Shown here piece by piece: positions 1 to 7,121 of a stretch of 9,062 nt of DNA. The DNA comes from an uncultured Trueperaceae bacterium (GTDB taxonomy: Bacteria; Deinococcota; Deinococci; Deinococcales; Trueperaceae), in assembly GCA_937911855.1 (NCBI GenBank), contig CALDPK010000221.1, positions 1 through 9,062 of the forward strand. Reading direction: 5' to 3'. Positions within the stretch are counted from its first letter, which is position 1. Every line of letters starts with the position of its first letter. The position numbers and the translations under genes were made by a program. The notes beneath the pieces are model-generated. The model made no database searches and was not told the DNA's origin. It saw nothing but the letters and a program-made list of their open reading frames with translations.

Positions 1-2
1 CC

Positions 3-1295
3 TACGGATCGGCCGCCATAACTGTCATCGGCGTCCTGTTCATGCTCGCAGCTGCCGGCAAGTCCGCGCAGCTGCCGCTGCACGTCTGGCTTCCCGACGC
101 GATGGCCGGTCCTACTCCGGTCTCGGCCCTCATCCACGCAGCCACGATGGTCACGGCCGGCGTCTACCTGGTCGCCCGCAGCGCACCGCTGTTCGCCCAC
201 GCGCCTGAAGCTTCGGCGGTGGTCGCCTGGATCGGTGCACTCACCGCACTGCTGGCCGCGTTCACAGCCATGTCGCAGACCGACATCAAGAAAGTCCTCG
301 CCTGGTCGACCATCAGCCAGCTGGGCTTCATGTTCGTGGCGGTGGGAAGCGGCGCCTACTGGGCCGGAGTGTTCCACGTGTTCACCCACGCCTTCTTCAA
401 GGCCCTCCTGTTCCTCGCCTCGGGATCGGTCATCCACGCCCTGGGTGGCCAGCAGGACATGGCGCGCATGGGCGGCCTGGGCCGGCGCATGAAGATCACC
501 GGCACCACCGCGCTGATCGGCACGCTTGCCATCAGTGGCGTACCGCTCCTGGCCGGTTTCTTCTCGAAGGACGCGATCCTGCTGCACACCCTCACGGGCG
601 AGCTGCTGCTGGACTTCGGACCGGTCGCGCTGTTCACGATCCTGCTCATCACTTCGGTGCTGACCGCCTTCTACATGTTCCGCTGGTACTTCCGGGTGTT
701 CGCCGGGCCCACCCGCATAGCTGAAGCGGACTACGGCCGGGTGCACGAGGCACCGTCCAACATGACCGTGCCGCTGATCATCCTGGCCGTATTGAGCATC
801 ACCGCCGGCTGGATCGGCCTGCCGCAGTTCCTGGCACGCAACTACTTCGCCGACTGGCTCAACCTGCCGCTCGCTTCCGGTGCCACGTTCAGTCACCTGT
901 CGGTGACGGCGGAATGGCTGCTGGTGCTGGCCTCGGTCCTCGCGGCCGCCATCGGCATCGGCATCGGCTGGTTCATCTACAGCCGTGACGGCGGCAGGAT
1001 CGCCAGCCGCGCCGGCAACTCGGCACTCGGCAGCGCGTCCCGTGCCGGCCTTGGCTTCGATGCCGCTTACAACGCCGTCATCGTGGGGCCGGCCGGCGGT
1101 ATCGCCCAGGGCGTTGCTCTTGGCGATACCGAGGTCATCGACCGTGGAATCACCGGTTCCGTCCGCAGGACAGGCTTCCTCGGGCGCGCACTCGTGCTGC
1201 TGCAGAGCGGTTACGTGCGCCTGTACGCCCTGCTGATGCTCACCGGGCTCGCCGTGCTGGCCGTACTCGTTCTGATTGGCGGAGTTCTCGCATGA
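3..1295 (+). CDS. nuoL: NADH-quinone oxidoreductase subunit L (NuoL / Nqo12), 5' end outside window
   Basis: This is the largest antiporter-like proton-pumping subunit of respiratory complex I, an integral inner-membrane protein. The frame is open from base 3, so the window cuts the gene; 430 residues are visible against about 600-650 in the family, so roughly the first third is missing. The conserved core is clear: GKSAQLPL with the channel lysine (codon 60-62), then DAMAGPTPVSALIHAATMV with its histidine at 135-137. After these come DIKKVLAWSTISQLGFM, HAFFKALLFLASGSVIH and the GFFSKDAIL lysine helix. The C-terminal part (from about base 1080) fits the long lateral helix and last membrane helix of NuoL (DRGITGSV, then QSGYVRLYALLM). 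The stop overlaps the nuoM start as ATGA, so the two are translationally coupled. Identification is very secure; no frameshift or missing key residue is seen in the visible part. Confidence 0.97.
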   Translation, partial: YGSAAITVIGVLFMLAAAGKSAQLPLHVWLPDAMAGPTPVSALIHAATMVTAGVYLVARSAPLFAHAPEASAVVAWIGALTALLAAFTAMSQTDIKKVLAWSTISQLGFMFVAVGSGAYWAGVFHVFTHAFFKALLFLASGSVIHALGGQQDMARMGGLGRRMKITGTTALIGTLAISGVPLLAGFFSKDAILLHTLTGELLLDFGPVALFTILLITSVLTAFYMFRWYFRVFAGPTRIAEADYGRVHEAPSNMTVPLIILAVLSITAGWIGLPQFLARNYFADWLNLPLASGATFSHLSVTAEWLLVLASVLAAAIGIGIGWFIYSRDGGRIASRAGNSALGSASRAGLGFDAAYNAVIVGPAGGIAQGVALGDTEVIDRGITGSVRRTGFLGRALVLLQSGYVRLYALLMLTGLAVLAVLVLIGGVLA

Positions 1296-2764
1296 TCCTG
1301 ACCCTTCTGCTCATCCCGCTCCTTGCCGGCGCGTTCATCACCGTGACCGGAGCCGGCCTGCCTGCGCGTCTGCTGGCCCTGGCCGCCAGCATCGCGACGC
1401 TCATCGTCATGCTGCTGACTGCACCCGGCGCCGCCCTCAGCCTGCCCTGGCTTCCCCAGGCTGGCGTGAACTTCGACCTGGCCTGGGACGGTGCAGGCCG
1501 GGTGCTGGCCATGACCGCTGCCTTCGTCATCATCCCCACCGTCTGGTACGCGGGCCTGCGGGTGACGCACCGGACCGGTGTGTTCCTGGGCCTGCTGCTC
1601 ATCATGCAGGCGTTCCTGAACATCATGTTCCTGTCGAAGGACCTGATCGTCTTCTACATCGGCTGGGAAGCGGCACTGATCCCCAGCGTCATCATGCTGG
1701 GCGTATGGGGCGGCTCCCGCAAGCGCGAGGCCGCGATGAAGTACCTGATGTACGCGGTCACCGGTTCGTTCCTGATGCTCGTGGCCATCATCGCCAGCAA
1801 GGTCATGTCCGGTGCAGCCAGCTTCCACGTGGCCGATCTGCTCGAGGCCACTTCGAGCCTGCCGGTCACCACCCAGGTGCTGCTGTTCCTTGGCTTCAGT
1901 GCAGCCTTCGCGGTCAAGCTGCCGCTGTTCCCGCTGCACGCCTGGCTGCCTCACTTCCACGAACAGAACCACCCCTCGGGTGCCGCTGACGTGGCCGGCA
2001 CCCTGTACAAGGCTGGTGCCTTCGGCTTCTTCGCCTGGGCCATACCCATGCTGCCCGAAGGGGCCGCGCTGGTCGGACCCTGGCTGCTGGGCCTGGCGGC
2101 CGTCACCGCCGTGTACGGCGCGCTTGCGGCCATAGCTCAGGACGAACTGAAACGGCTGCTGGCCTACGCGTCGCTGTCGCACATGGGCATCATCGGCGCG
2201 GGCGTATTCAGCCTCCAGGCCGAGGGGATGAACGGCGCCATGCTGCTGCTGGCCGCCCAGATGGTCTCGACGAGCGCGCTGTTCCTGCTCGCCGGCATGC
2301 TCGGCGAGCGGCGGGGAACGTTCGACCTGAACGCCTTCGGCGGCATCGCCCGGAGCGCCCCGGCGCTGGCTGGCTTCATGCTGTTCGCGATCTTCGCAAG
2401 CATCGGAGTTCCCGGCCTGGGCAACTTCCCCGGCGAGTTCCTCAGTCTTCTGGGAGCTTTCCTGACCAGCCCGGTGTTTGGCGTCATCGCCACCCTGGCG
2501 GTCATCGGCGCAGGCGTGTACGGCGTGAACATGTACCAGCGGCTGTTCCAGGGTGAACAGCGTGCGCCGGCAGCTGACCTGCGCTTCACCGAACTGCTGA
2601 CCGTACTTCCGCTCGTGCTTGGCATCCTGTGGTTCGGGCTTGCCCCGGCCGGTGCAGCCGATTCCATAGCCCGTGATACGGGCCGGAACGTGACGCAGCT
2701 GGAGATGGCGGCAGATCCCCAGGTCACAGGTGTACTTGTGCTGCAGACGGAGGAGTCCCGATGA
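1292..2764 (+). CDS. nuoM: NADH-quinone oxidoreductase subunit M (NuoM / Nqo13)
   Basis: This is the second antiporter-like proton-pumping subunit of complex I, 490 residues with about 14 membrane helices. The ATG overlaps the nuoL stop, and GGAG at 1281-1284 sits 7 bases ahead as ribosome binding site. Key residues are present: Glu126 in GWEAALIP (the essential helix-5 glutamate), Lys209 in AVKLPLFPLHAWLP, Lys240 in GTLYKAGAFGF and Lys287 in DELKRLLAYASLSHMG. The segment after WLP reads HFHEQNHPSG (221-230) where E. coli-type proteins have DAHTEAPTAG. I remember this variant, and the later PGLGNFPGEFL motif, from Thermus Nqo13, so the protein belongs to that branch. The C-terminal tail after about residue 460 is soluble and unremarkable. 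It ends in an ATGA overlap with nuoN. Length and helix pattern are normal for the family. Confidence 0.96.
   Translation: MILTLLLIPLLAGAFITVTGAGLPARLLALAASIATLIVMLLTAPGAALSLPWLPQAGVNFDLAWDGAGRVLAMTAAFVIIPTVWYAGLRVTHRTGVFLGLLLIMQAFLNIMFLSKDLIVFYIGWEAALIPSVIMLGVWGGSRKREAAMKYLMYAVTGSFLMLVAIIASKVMSGAASFHVADLLEATSSLPVTTQVLLFLGFSAAFAVKLPLFPLHAWLPHFHEQNHPSGAADVAGTLYKAGAFGFFAWAIPMLPEGAALVGPWLLGLAAVTAVYGALAAIAQDELKRLLAYASLSHMGIIGAGVFSLQAEGMNGAMLLLAAQMVSTSALFLLAGMLGERRGTFDLNAFGGIARSAPALAGFMLFAIFASIGVPGLGNFPGEFLSLLGAFLTSPVFGVIATLAVIGAGVYGVNMYQRLFQGEQRAPAADLRFTELLTVLPLVLGILWFGLAPAGAADSIARDTGRNVTQLEMAADPQVTGVLVLQTEESR
2751..2755 (+). promoter_or_regulatory. Shine-Dalgarno site of nuoN inside the end of nuoM
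   Basis: AGGAG (within GGAGGAG) lies 5 bases before the nuoN ATG at 2761 and inside the last codons of nuoM. It fixes the nuoN start and, with the ATGA overlap, suggests that nuoN can be translated both by reinitiation and by direct ribosome entry. Confidence 0.75.
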
Positions 2765-4200
2765 ATGCTGCTGCAGTCGACGTCAACTGGCTCGTACTGA
2801 GCCCGGCCCTCACGCTGCTGATCACCGCCGCGATAGCCCTGCTTTACGGGCTGAGTGACAGCGACAGCCGCTCCGGCGGCGGCATCGCCCTGGTCGGCGT
2901 CGCCTTCGCCGGCATCCTGAACTTCGCCATCACCATGAACGACGTGCCCGGTGGCCTGAGTGGCTTCGGTGGCCGTTACCTGGCTGACGGCATGGCGACC
3001 GGCTTCAACTTCGTGATCCTGGTCGGGCTTGTGCTCGGCATCCTCATCTCCTGGAACTACCTGCGGCGCAGCGGCGACCTGGAGCAGCCCGAGTACTACC
3101 CGCTCATGCTGCTGGCGTCGGTCGGCGCGATGGTCATGGCCGCCGCTGGCGACGTCATAACCATGGTCCTGGGCCTCGAGATAATGTCTCTCTCGGTCTA
3201 CGTGCTGACAGCCTGGCGCCCGGGCCGCAGACCCGCAGCGCGCCAGAGCCAGGAAGCCGGCATGAAGTACTTCCTGCTCGGTGCCACCGGCTCGGCCATC
3301 TTCATCTACGGGATCGCGCTCACTTACGGAGCGACGGGTGCCTTCAGCTACCAGGCGATCGCGGCCGCGGCCACCAGCCCGGATCTCGCCCAACCGGTCC
3401 TGCTGGCCATCGGCGGCCTGATGCTGCTGGTCGGCCTGGCCTTCAAGGCCGCGATCTTCCCGTTCCACCAGTGGGCACCGGATGCCTACACCGGGGCACC
3501 CACGCCGGTGACCGCGTTCATGAGCGTCGTCGTGAAGACGGCGGCATTCGCGGCGCTCCTGCGGATCGCAGCGGAGTTCCTGCCCCTGGCTTCGCCGGCG
3601 CTGTTCGAGATCTTCGTCTGGCTCATCGGCATCACCATGGTGGTCGGCAACTTCTCGGCACTCATCCAGAACGGCGTCAAGCGCATGCTGGCCTGGTCGT
3701 CGGTGGCGCACGCGGGTTACCTGGGACTGGCGGTACTTGCGGCCGGTGACACCGGCATCTCCGCCGCCATGTTTTACCTGCTCGCCTACACCCTGATGAC
3801 TGCCGGCGCCTTCGCCGTGCTGGCGCGCGTCACCGACACCGAAGACGGCGGCGACACGCTGCAGCATCTGGCCGGCCTGGGCCGCCGCAAGCCCGCGCTG
3901 GCATTCGGCCTGGCCGTGTTCATGCTCAGCCTGGGCGGCATCCCGCCACTGGCCGGATTCGCCGGCAAGTTCCTGGTGTTCAGTTCAGCCATCGAGGCAG
4001 GCTATACGGTCCTGGCTGTCGTCGGCATCCTCACGAGTGCCGTGGCGCTGTTCTACTACTTCAGGGTCATCCGCTACATGTACTTCGAGCCGAGCAGCGA
4101 GATGCCGCTGCCGGAAGGCCGCGACCGCCCCGCCTCGTTCGCTGTGGGCCTGGCCGCGTTCGGAATCGTAGTATTGGGAGCGTTCCCCTTCCTGTTCTGA
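2761..4200 (+). CDS. nuoN: NADH-quinone oxidoreductase subunit N (NuoN / Nqo14)
   Basis: This is the third antiporter-like subunit of complex I, 479 residues, polytopic in the inner membrane. It lies next to the membrane-arm small subunits and takes part in proton translocation. The conserved elements are in order: Glu140 in LGLEIMSLSVYVLTAW, Lys169 in EAGMKYFLLGATGSAI, Lys229 in GLAFKAAIFPFHQWAPDAY, then GAPTPVTAFMSVVVKTAAF with Lys259, and Lys307 in NGVKRMLAWSSVAHAGY. The start at 2761 overlaps the nuoM stop and has a good AGGAG. As in the nuo and Thermus nqo operons it is the last gene, and a strong hairpin follows 22 bases after its stop. Nothing is missing or odd; codon use matches nuoL and nuoM (GGC glycine and CTG leucine dominate). 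Confidence 0.97.
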   Translation: MNAAAVDVNWLVLSPALTLLITAAIALLYGLSDSDSRSGGGIALVGVAFAGILNFAITMNDVPGGLSGFGGRYLADGMATGFNFVILVGLVLGILISWNYLRRSGDLEQPEYYPLMLLASVGAMVMAAAGDVITMVLGLEIMSLSVYVLTAWRPGRRPAARQSQEAGMKYFLLGATGSAIFIYGIALTYGATGAFSYQAIAAAATSPDLAQPVLLAIGGLMLLVGLAFKAAIFPFHQWAPDAYTGAPTPVTAFMSVVVKTAAFAALLRIAAEFLPLASPALFEIFVWLIGITMVVGNFSALIQNGVKRMLAWSSVAHAGYLGLAVLAAGDTGISAAMFYLLAYTLMTAGAFAVLARVTDTEDGGDTLQHLAGLGRRKPALAFGLAVFMLSLGGIPPLAGFAGKFLVFSSAIEAGYTVLAVVGILTSAVALFYYFRVIRYMYFEPSSEMPLPEGRDRPASFAVGLAAFGIVVLGAFPFLF

Positions 4201-4222
4201 GTTTCTGCAGCCTTGAGCCCAT

Positions 4223-4249
4223 GGGCCCCGCCAACAATGTGCGGGGCCC
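4223..4249 (+). terminator. Hairpin terminator of the nuo operon
   Basis: A perfect 9-bp GC stem, GGGCCCCGC (4223-4231) with GCGGGGCCC (4241-4249), closes a 9-base loop beginning 22 bases after the nuoN stop. Only TT then CC follow, so the U-tract is poor. The position at the operon end makes a transcription stop the simplest role. Confidence 0.7.
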
Positions 4250-4276
4250 TTCCAGTTCGGGTGAGCGCACGCGGCT

Positions 4277-4282
4277 TACCCT
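4277..4282 (+). promoter_or_regulatory. Putative -10 box of a leaderless promoter for the DUF389 gene
   Basis: TACCCT fits the TANNNT extended family of -10 boxes and ends 7 bases before the ATG at 4290, so transcription would begin at or next to the start codon. No clear -35 hexamer is seen about 17 bases upstream. The only purine run before the ATG (AGGG, 4285-4288) is a single base from the start codon, too close to act as a Shine-Dalgarno, which supports a leaderless message. Inferred, not measured. Confidence 0.4.
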
Positions 4283-4289
4283 GTAGGGC

Positions 4290-5321
4290 ATGGCGCAACG
4301 ACTGATCAAGCTATACCTGCCCGACAGTGCCGCAGAAAGTGTCACCGGCCTGTTCGATGAAGGTTCCGAGCCCCAGGTGTGGAGCAACCAGGTTGACGGC
4401 GGCGTCACCGAGTTCACGTTCCTAGTCGAAGCGGGTGATACGGGGGAGTTGCTGGACCGCTTCGAACGCCGTTACGGCCACATCGACGGTTACCGGGTGG
4501 TGATCGTCGCGGTGGCAGCGTCGCTGCCGCGGGCGGAAGAGGACGAAGAAGACGACGCCGAATCCGACGGCAACGACAGCAACGGCTCCGGTGCCATCAG
4601 CCGCGCCGAGCTGATCGAGGAAGTCGGCAAGGGCGCCCGCTTCAACTCCACGTTCGTCGTGCTGGTCGTCCTGTCATCTGTCGTGTCGGTGATCGGCATG
4701 CTGCGTGACGACGCGACCATCCTCATCGGCGCGATGGTGATAGCGCCGCTGCTCGGCCCGAACGTCGCACTGGGCCTGGCGACTACGCTCGCAGACCGGA
4801 AGCTGGCCGCCAGCGCGCTGAAGACGAGTTTCGGTGCGGTGCTCATCATCCTGGCGATGGCAGTCCCGGTCGGCGCGATATTCAGGGCGTCGCTGTTCAG
4901 TTCCGAGATCGTCAACCGCACCCGCGTCGACCTGAGCGACCTGCTGGTGGCACTCGCCGCCGGCGTCGCCGGGGCGCTGTCGATAACAACCGGGGTGCCG
5001 GCTGCCCTGATAGGCGTGATGGTGGCCGTCGCACTGCTGCCGCCGCTCATCGCCGTGGGCATGATGGCGGGCTCAGGCAACTGGACGCCGATGCTCGGCG
5101 CCCTGCTGCTGTTCGTGGTCAACGTGGTCAGCGTGAACCTGGCGGCGGTCGGTACGTTCCTGGCGCAGGGGATCAGGCCGGGCAGCTGGCTTGAAGCGCA
5201 GGCAGCCAGACAGGCGACGCGCACGGCGCTGCTCATCTGGCTGGGTCTGCTCGTACTGCTGATTGTGGTGATCGTCATCGCGGATCCGAACACCAACTTC
5301 AGGCTGGTCGTTCCGCAGTAG
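4290..5321 (+). CDS. DUF389 (TIGR00341-type) membrane protein of unknown function
   Basis: A 343-residue protein of the DUF389 / TIGR00341 family, whose biochemical role is not established. Residues 1-78 form a soluble N-terminal domain with alternating strands and helices. Residues 82-97 are a very acidic low-complexity linker (Asp, Glu, Asn, Ser). From 118 on there are about six to seven membrane helices. The family signature is clear: FNSTFVVLVVLSSVVSVIGM, then DDATILIGAMVIAPLLGPN (140-158), and later SITTGVPAALIGVMVAVALLPP (231-252). The protein ends with a short polar tail. It follows the nuo operon on the same strand but is separated from it by a hairpin and its own probable promoter, so it need not be related to complex I. 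Its stop lies 3 bp from the stop of the convergent aminotransferase gene. Family assignment is secure; any transport or stress function would be a guess. Confidence 0.9.
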   Translation: MAQRLIKLYLPDSAAESVTGLFDEGSEPQVWSNQVDGGVTEFTFLVEAGDTGELLDRFERRYGHIDGYRVVIVAVAASLPRAEEDEEDDAESDGNDSNGSGAISRAELIEEVGKGARFNSTFVVLVVLSSVVSVIGMLRDDATILIGAMVIAPLLGPNVALGLATTLADRKLAASALKTSFGAVLIILAMAVPVGAIFRASLFSSEIVNRTRVDLSDLLVALAAGVAGALSITTGVPAALIGVMVAVALLPPLIAVGMMAGSGNWTPMLGALLLFVVNVVSVNLAAVGTFLAQGIRPGSWLEAQAARQATRTALLIWLGLLVLLIVVIVIADPNTNFRLVVPQ

Positions 5322-5324
5322 CCG

Positions 5325-6479
5325 TCAGCCCAGCAGTCTGGTGATGCGTTCCACGGCTTCCTGCACCCGGTCCAGGCTCGTGGCGTACGAGAAGCGGATC
5401 CGGCCCGGCGCGTTGAAGCCGCCGCCGGGGACCGTCGCCACGTGCGCCTCGGTAAGGAGCCGCATGGCTGCCTCGTGGTCGTCCGGGGCGATCCTGCTGG
5501 TATCGGCCATCACGTAGAAGGCGCCCTGCGGCTCGGGAGTGTGCAGGTCGAGCCCGTTCAGGCCGCTGACGAGCACGTCGCGGCGCTCGCGGTAAGCCTT
5601 GCGGGTCATCTCCTGGAAAGCAGCCGTGGCTTCGGCGTCGTTGAGGGCTGCCACGGTCGCGTGCTGCGCGACGGCGTTGGCGTTGCTCGTAACCTGACCC
5701 TGGATCTTGACCATCTGGCTGATGAGCCTGGCGGGACCCGCGCCCCAGCCGATTCGCCAGCCCGTCAGCGCGTAGCCCTTCGAGGCACCGTGGATGATCA
5801 GCGTGTGCTCGGGGGCGAAGGTGCTGGGGTTGGTGAACTCGCCGTCGTAGACCAGGTGTTCGTACAGTTCGTCACTGAACAGCCACAGGTCGTGTTTCGC
5901 GGCGATCTCGGCGAAGCGGCGCACGACCTCGGGCGGGTAGACGGCGCCGGTCGGGTTGCTGGGCGAGTTCAGCACGATCACCCGGGTGCGGTCGGTGATC
6001 AGTGATTCCAGCTGCTCCGGATCCGGTACGAAGCCGTTCTCTGCGGTCGAAGGCAGGAAGACGCTGCGGCCACCGAGCAGTTCGACCTGCGCCGGATAGG
6101 ACACCCAGAACGGCTCAGGCACGATGACCTCGTCACCCGGCTCCAGGACGGCGGCGAAGGCGTTGTAAAGGACCTGCTTGCCGCCCGTGGAGACGATGAG
6201 TTCCGAGCGGCCGAACTCGAGGTCGTTCTCGCGCCTGAACTTGCCGGCGATCGCGTCCAGCAGCTCGGGGCTGCCCTGGGTGTTGGTGTACTTCGTCAGG
6301 CCGAGATCGATGGCCTCGCGGGCTGCGGCAAGTACGTGGGCGGGTGGCTGGAAGTCCGGCTCACCGGCAGTCATGGCGATGACGTCGATGCCGCTCGCCT
6401 TGAGCTCACGGCCTTTGGCCGTGAAGGCCAGCGTGGATGATTCCTGCAGCTGTTCGATCTTCGGGGAGATACGCGGCAC
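5325..6479 (-). CDS. aspC: Aspartate aminotransferase, class I PLP-dependent (fold type I, subgroup Ib)
   Basis: Probably transfers the amino group between aspartate and 2-oxoglutarate in the cytoplasm, linking amino-acid synthesis to the TCA cycle. From the GTG start it has 384 residues, close to the T. thermophilus enzyme as remembered. Landmarks: TAGEPDF (37-43), GGKQ (99-102), whose lysine contacts the distal substrate carboxylate in this subgroup, NSPSNPTGAVYP with Asn175, SDELYE with Asp203 and Tyr206, SKGYALTGWRIG with the Schiff-base Lys234 and Arg242, and RIRFSYATS with Arg362 for the alpha-carboxylate. I chose GTG 6479 rather than the ATG at 6521 because AAGGAGG lies 5 bases upstream, the family starts at this residue, and the longer form would begin inside a hairpin. 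It lies downstream of ndk on the same strand and may be partly co-transcribed. Related subgroup members accept prephenate or other acids, so exact specificity is less sure than the fold. Confidence 0.92.
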   Translation of the reverse strand: MPRISPKIEQLQESSTLAFTAKGRELKASGIDVIAMTAGEPDFQPPAHVLAAAREAIDLGLTKYTNTQGSPELLDAIAGKFRRENDLEFGRSELIVSTGGKQVLYNAFAAVLEPGDEVIVPEPFWVSYPAQVELLGGRSVFLPSTAENGFVPDPEQLESLITDRTRVIVLNSPSNPTGAVYPPEVVRRFAEIAAKHDLWLFSDELYEHLVYDGEFTNPSTFAPEHTLIIHGASKGYALTGWRIGWGAGPARLISQMVKIQGQVTSNANAVAQHATVAALNDAEATAAFQEMTRKAYRERRDVLVSGLNGLDLHTPEPQGAFYVMADTSRIAPDDHEAAMRLLTEAHVATVPGGGFNAPGRIRFSYATSLDRVQEAVERITRLLG

Positions 6480-6484
6480 TGTTG

Positions 6485-6491
6485 CCTCCTT
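6485..6491 (-). promoter_or_regulatory. Shine-Dalgarno site of the aminotransferase gene
   Basis: On the minus strand AAGGAGG is followed by CAACA and GTG. This is the best ribosome binding site in the window, and it decides the GTG start at 6479 over the in-frame ATG at 6521. Confidence 0.85.
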
Positions 6492-6507
6492 AAGCAATCT
6501 TATGAGG

Positions 6508-6551
6508 CCGGGGCCCGGCACCGCACTGAAACAGGCGGAACCGGGCCCCGG
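6508..6551 (-). terminator. Perfect 11-bp GC hairpin between ndk and the aminotransferase gene
   Basis: CCGGGGCCCGG (6508-6518) pairs without mismatch with CCGGGCCCCGG (6541-6551) around a 22-base loop. A further 4-bp helix (6521-6524 with 6535-6538) is possible inside the loop. It begins 24 bases past the ndk stop in transcription order and ends 29 bases before the aminotransferase GTG. No T-run follows on either strand. It could terminate or attenuate ndk transcripts, or protect a processed 3' end. Confidence 0.55.
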
Positions 6552-6575
6552 TAAGTCAGTTACTCAGCTGACCGG

Positions 6576-6995
6576 TCAGAGGAGTTCTTCGGGACTGAAG
6601 AAGATGCCGATTTCGCGTTCGGCGGTCTCGGGAGCATCGGAGCCGTGGGCCACGTTCTCGTCGAGCGTGGTGGCGAAGTCGCCGCGCACGGTGCCCGGAG
6701 CTGCTTCCTTGGGGTTGGTGGCGCCCATCATCTTGCGCCACTCCAGGATTGCGTTCTCGCCCTCAAGCACCATCGCGACCACGGGGCCGCTGGTGATGAA
6801 GCTGACGAGGCCGTCGAAGAACGGCTTGCCTTTGTGCTCACCGTAGTGAGATTCGGCAGTTTCGCGACTGATGACCATCTGCTTGAGGCCCACGATGCGG
6901 AAGCCCTTCTGCTCGATGCGACGGATCAGTTCGCCGGTGAGACCGCGTTGGACGCCGTCTGGCTTGATCATTGCGTAAGTACGTTCCAGTGCCAT
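6576..6995 (-). CDS. ndk: Nucleoside diphosphate kinase
   Basis: Transfers the gamma phosphate of ATP to other (deoxy)nucleoside diphosphates through a phosphohistidine, keeping NTP and dNTP pools balanced in the cytoplasm. At 139 residues it has the usual length. Diagnostic residues are all present: Lys11 in TYAMIKPDGVQRG, HYGEHKGKPFF (50-60), SGPVVAMVLEG (69-79), RKMMGATNPKEAAPGT (87-102), RGDFATT (104-110) and the catalytic His117 in NVAHGSD. The C-terminus IGIFFSPEELL resembles the Thermus protein. The ATG at 6995 has no Shine-Dalgarno; a TAACAT box 9 bases upstream suggests an almost leaderless message. It is divergent from the rhodanese gene (126 bp between starts) and upstream of the aminotransferase gene. 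Identification is very secure. Confidence 0.97.
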   Translation of the reverse strand: MALERTYAMIKPDGVQRGLTGELIRRIEQKGFRIVGLKQMVISRETAESHYGEHKGKPFFDGLVSFITSGPVVAMVLEGENAILEWRKMMGATNPKEAAPGTVRGDFATTLDENVAHGSDAPETAEREIGIFFSPEELL

Positions 6996-7004
6996 AGCGC
7001 AAGA

Positions 7005-7010
7005 ATGTTA
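7005..7010 (-). promoter_or_regulatory. Putative -10 box for ndk
   Basis: On the minus strand TAACAT ends 9 bases before the ndk ATG, placing the likely transcription start only 2-3 bases ahead of the codon. The box lies in an AT-rich island (GTTAACATT) in otherwise GC-rich sequence. No convincing -35 hexamer is visible 16-18 bases upstream, and no Shine-Dalgarno is present. Confidence 0.4.
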
Positions 7011-7047
7011 ACACGCGCGGCGGCCGGCTGGTCGCCTCAGGGCTGTG

Positions 7048-7073
7048 TGGACAGGCCTCCGGGATGCCATACT
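7048..7073 (+). promoter_or_regulatory. Weak candidate promoter for the rhodanese gene
   Basis: TGGACA (7048-7053) matches 5 of 6 bases of TTGACA and CATACT (7068-7073) matches 4 of 6 of TATAAT. The spacer is only 14 bases, shorter than the usual 16-18. If used, it gives a leader of about 40 bases containing the AGGGGGA ribosome binding site. Confidence 0.25.
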
Positions 7074-7121
7074 TGCCGCAAATAACAGGCCGCGCAACAT
7101 GCCGCGGCGAAGGGGGAAGAC

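Noticed and set aside
951..969. Short ATCGGC repeat in nuoL
   Set aside because: It simply encodes an Ile-Gly-Ile-Gly run inside a membrane helix; too short to be a functional repeat.
1211..2182. Minus-strand frame of 323 codons opposite the end of nuoL and the start of nuoM
   Set aside because: Same reasoning: antisense shadow with low-complexity Gln/Gly/His/Arg composition and no family features.
2164..3867. Long minus-strand frame of 567 codons opposite nuoM and nuoN
   Set aside because: It is antisense to two fully recognisable complex I genes, its translation is rich in Arg, His, Gln and Asp without any motif, and GC-rich codon bias on one strand commonly opens such frames on the other.
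4490..5296. Minus-strand frame of 268 codons opposite the DUF389 gene
   Set aside because: Ser/Thr/Ala-rich shadow of a membrane protein gene; the + strand product has clear family motifs.
6497..6502. TAAGAT as a minus-strand -10 box for the aminotransferase gene
   Set aside because: Transcription would begin at about 6490, inside the Shine-Dalgarno that clearly serves the GTG start, and no -35 box is visible.
6480..6521. Upstream ATG start for the aminotransferase adding 14 residues
   Set aside because: The ATG lies within the hairpin loop region, has no ribosome binding site, and the extra residues do not fit the family; GTG at 6479 has AAGGAGG at the right distance.
6178..6846. Plus-strand frame of 222 codons opposite the aminotransferase 5' end and ndk
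   Set aside because: It runs across two real genes and their hairpin; its serine-rich translation has no recognisable domain.
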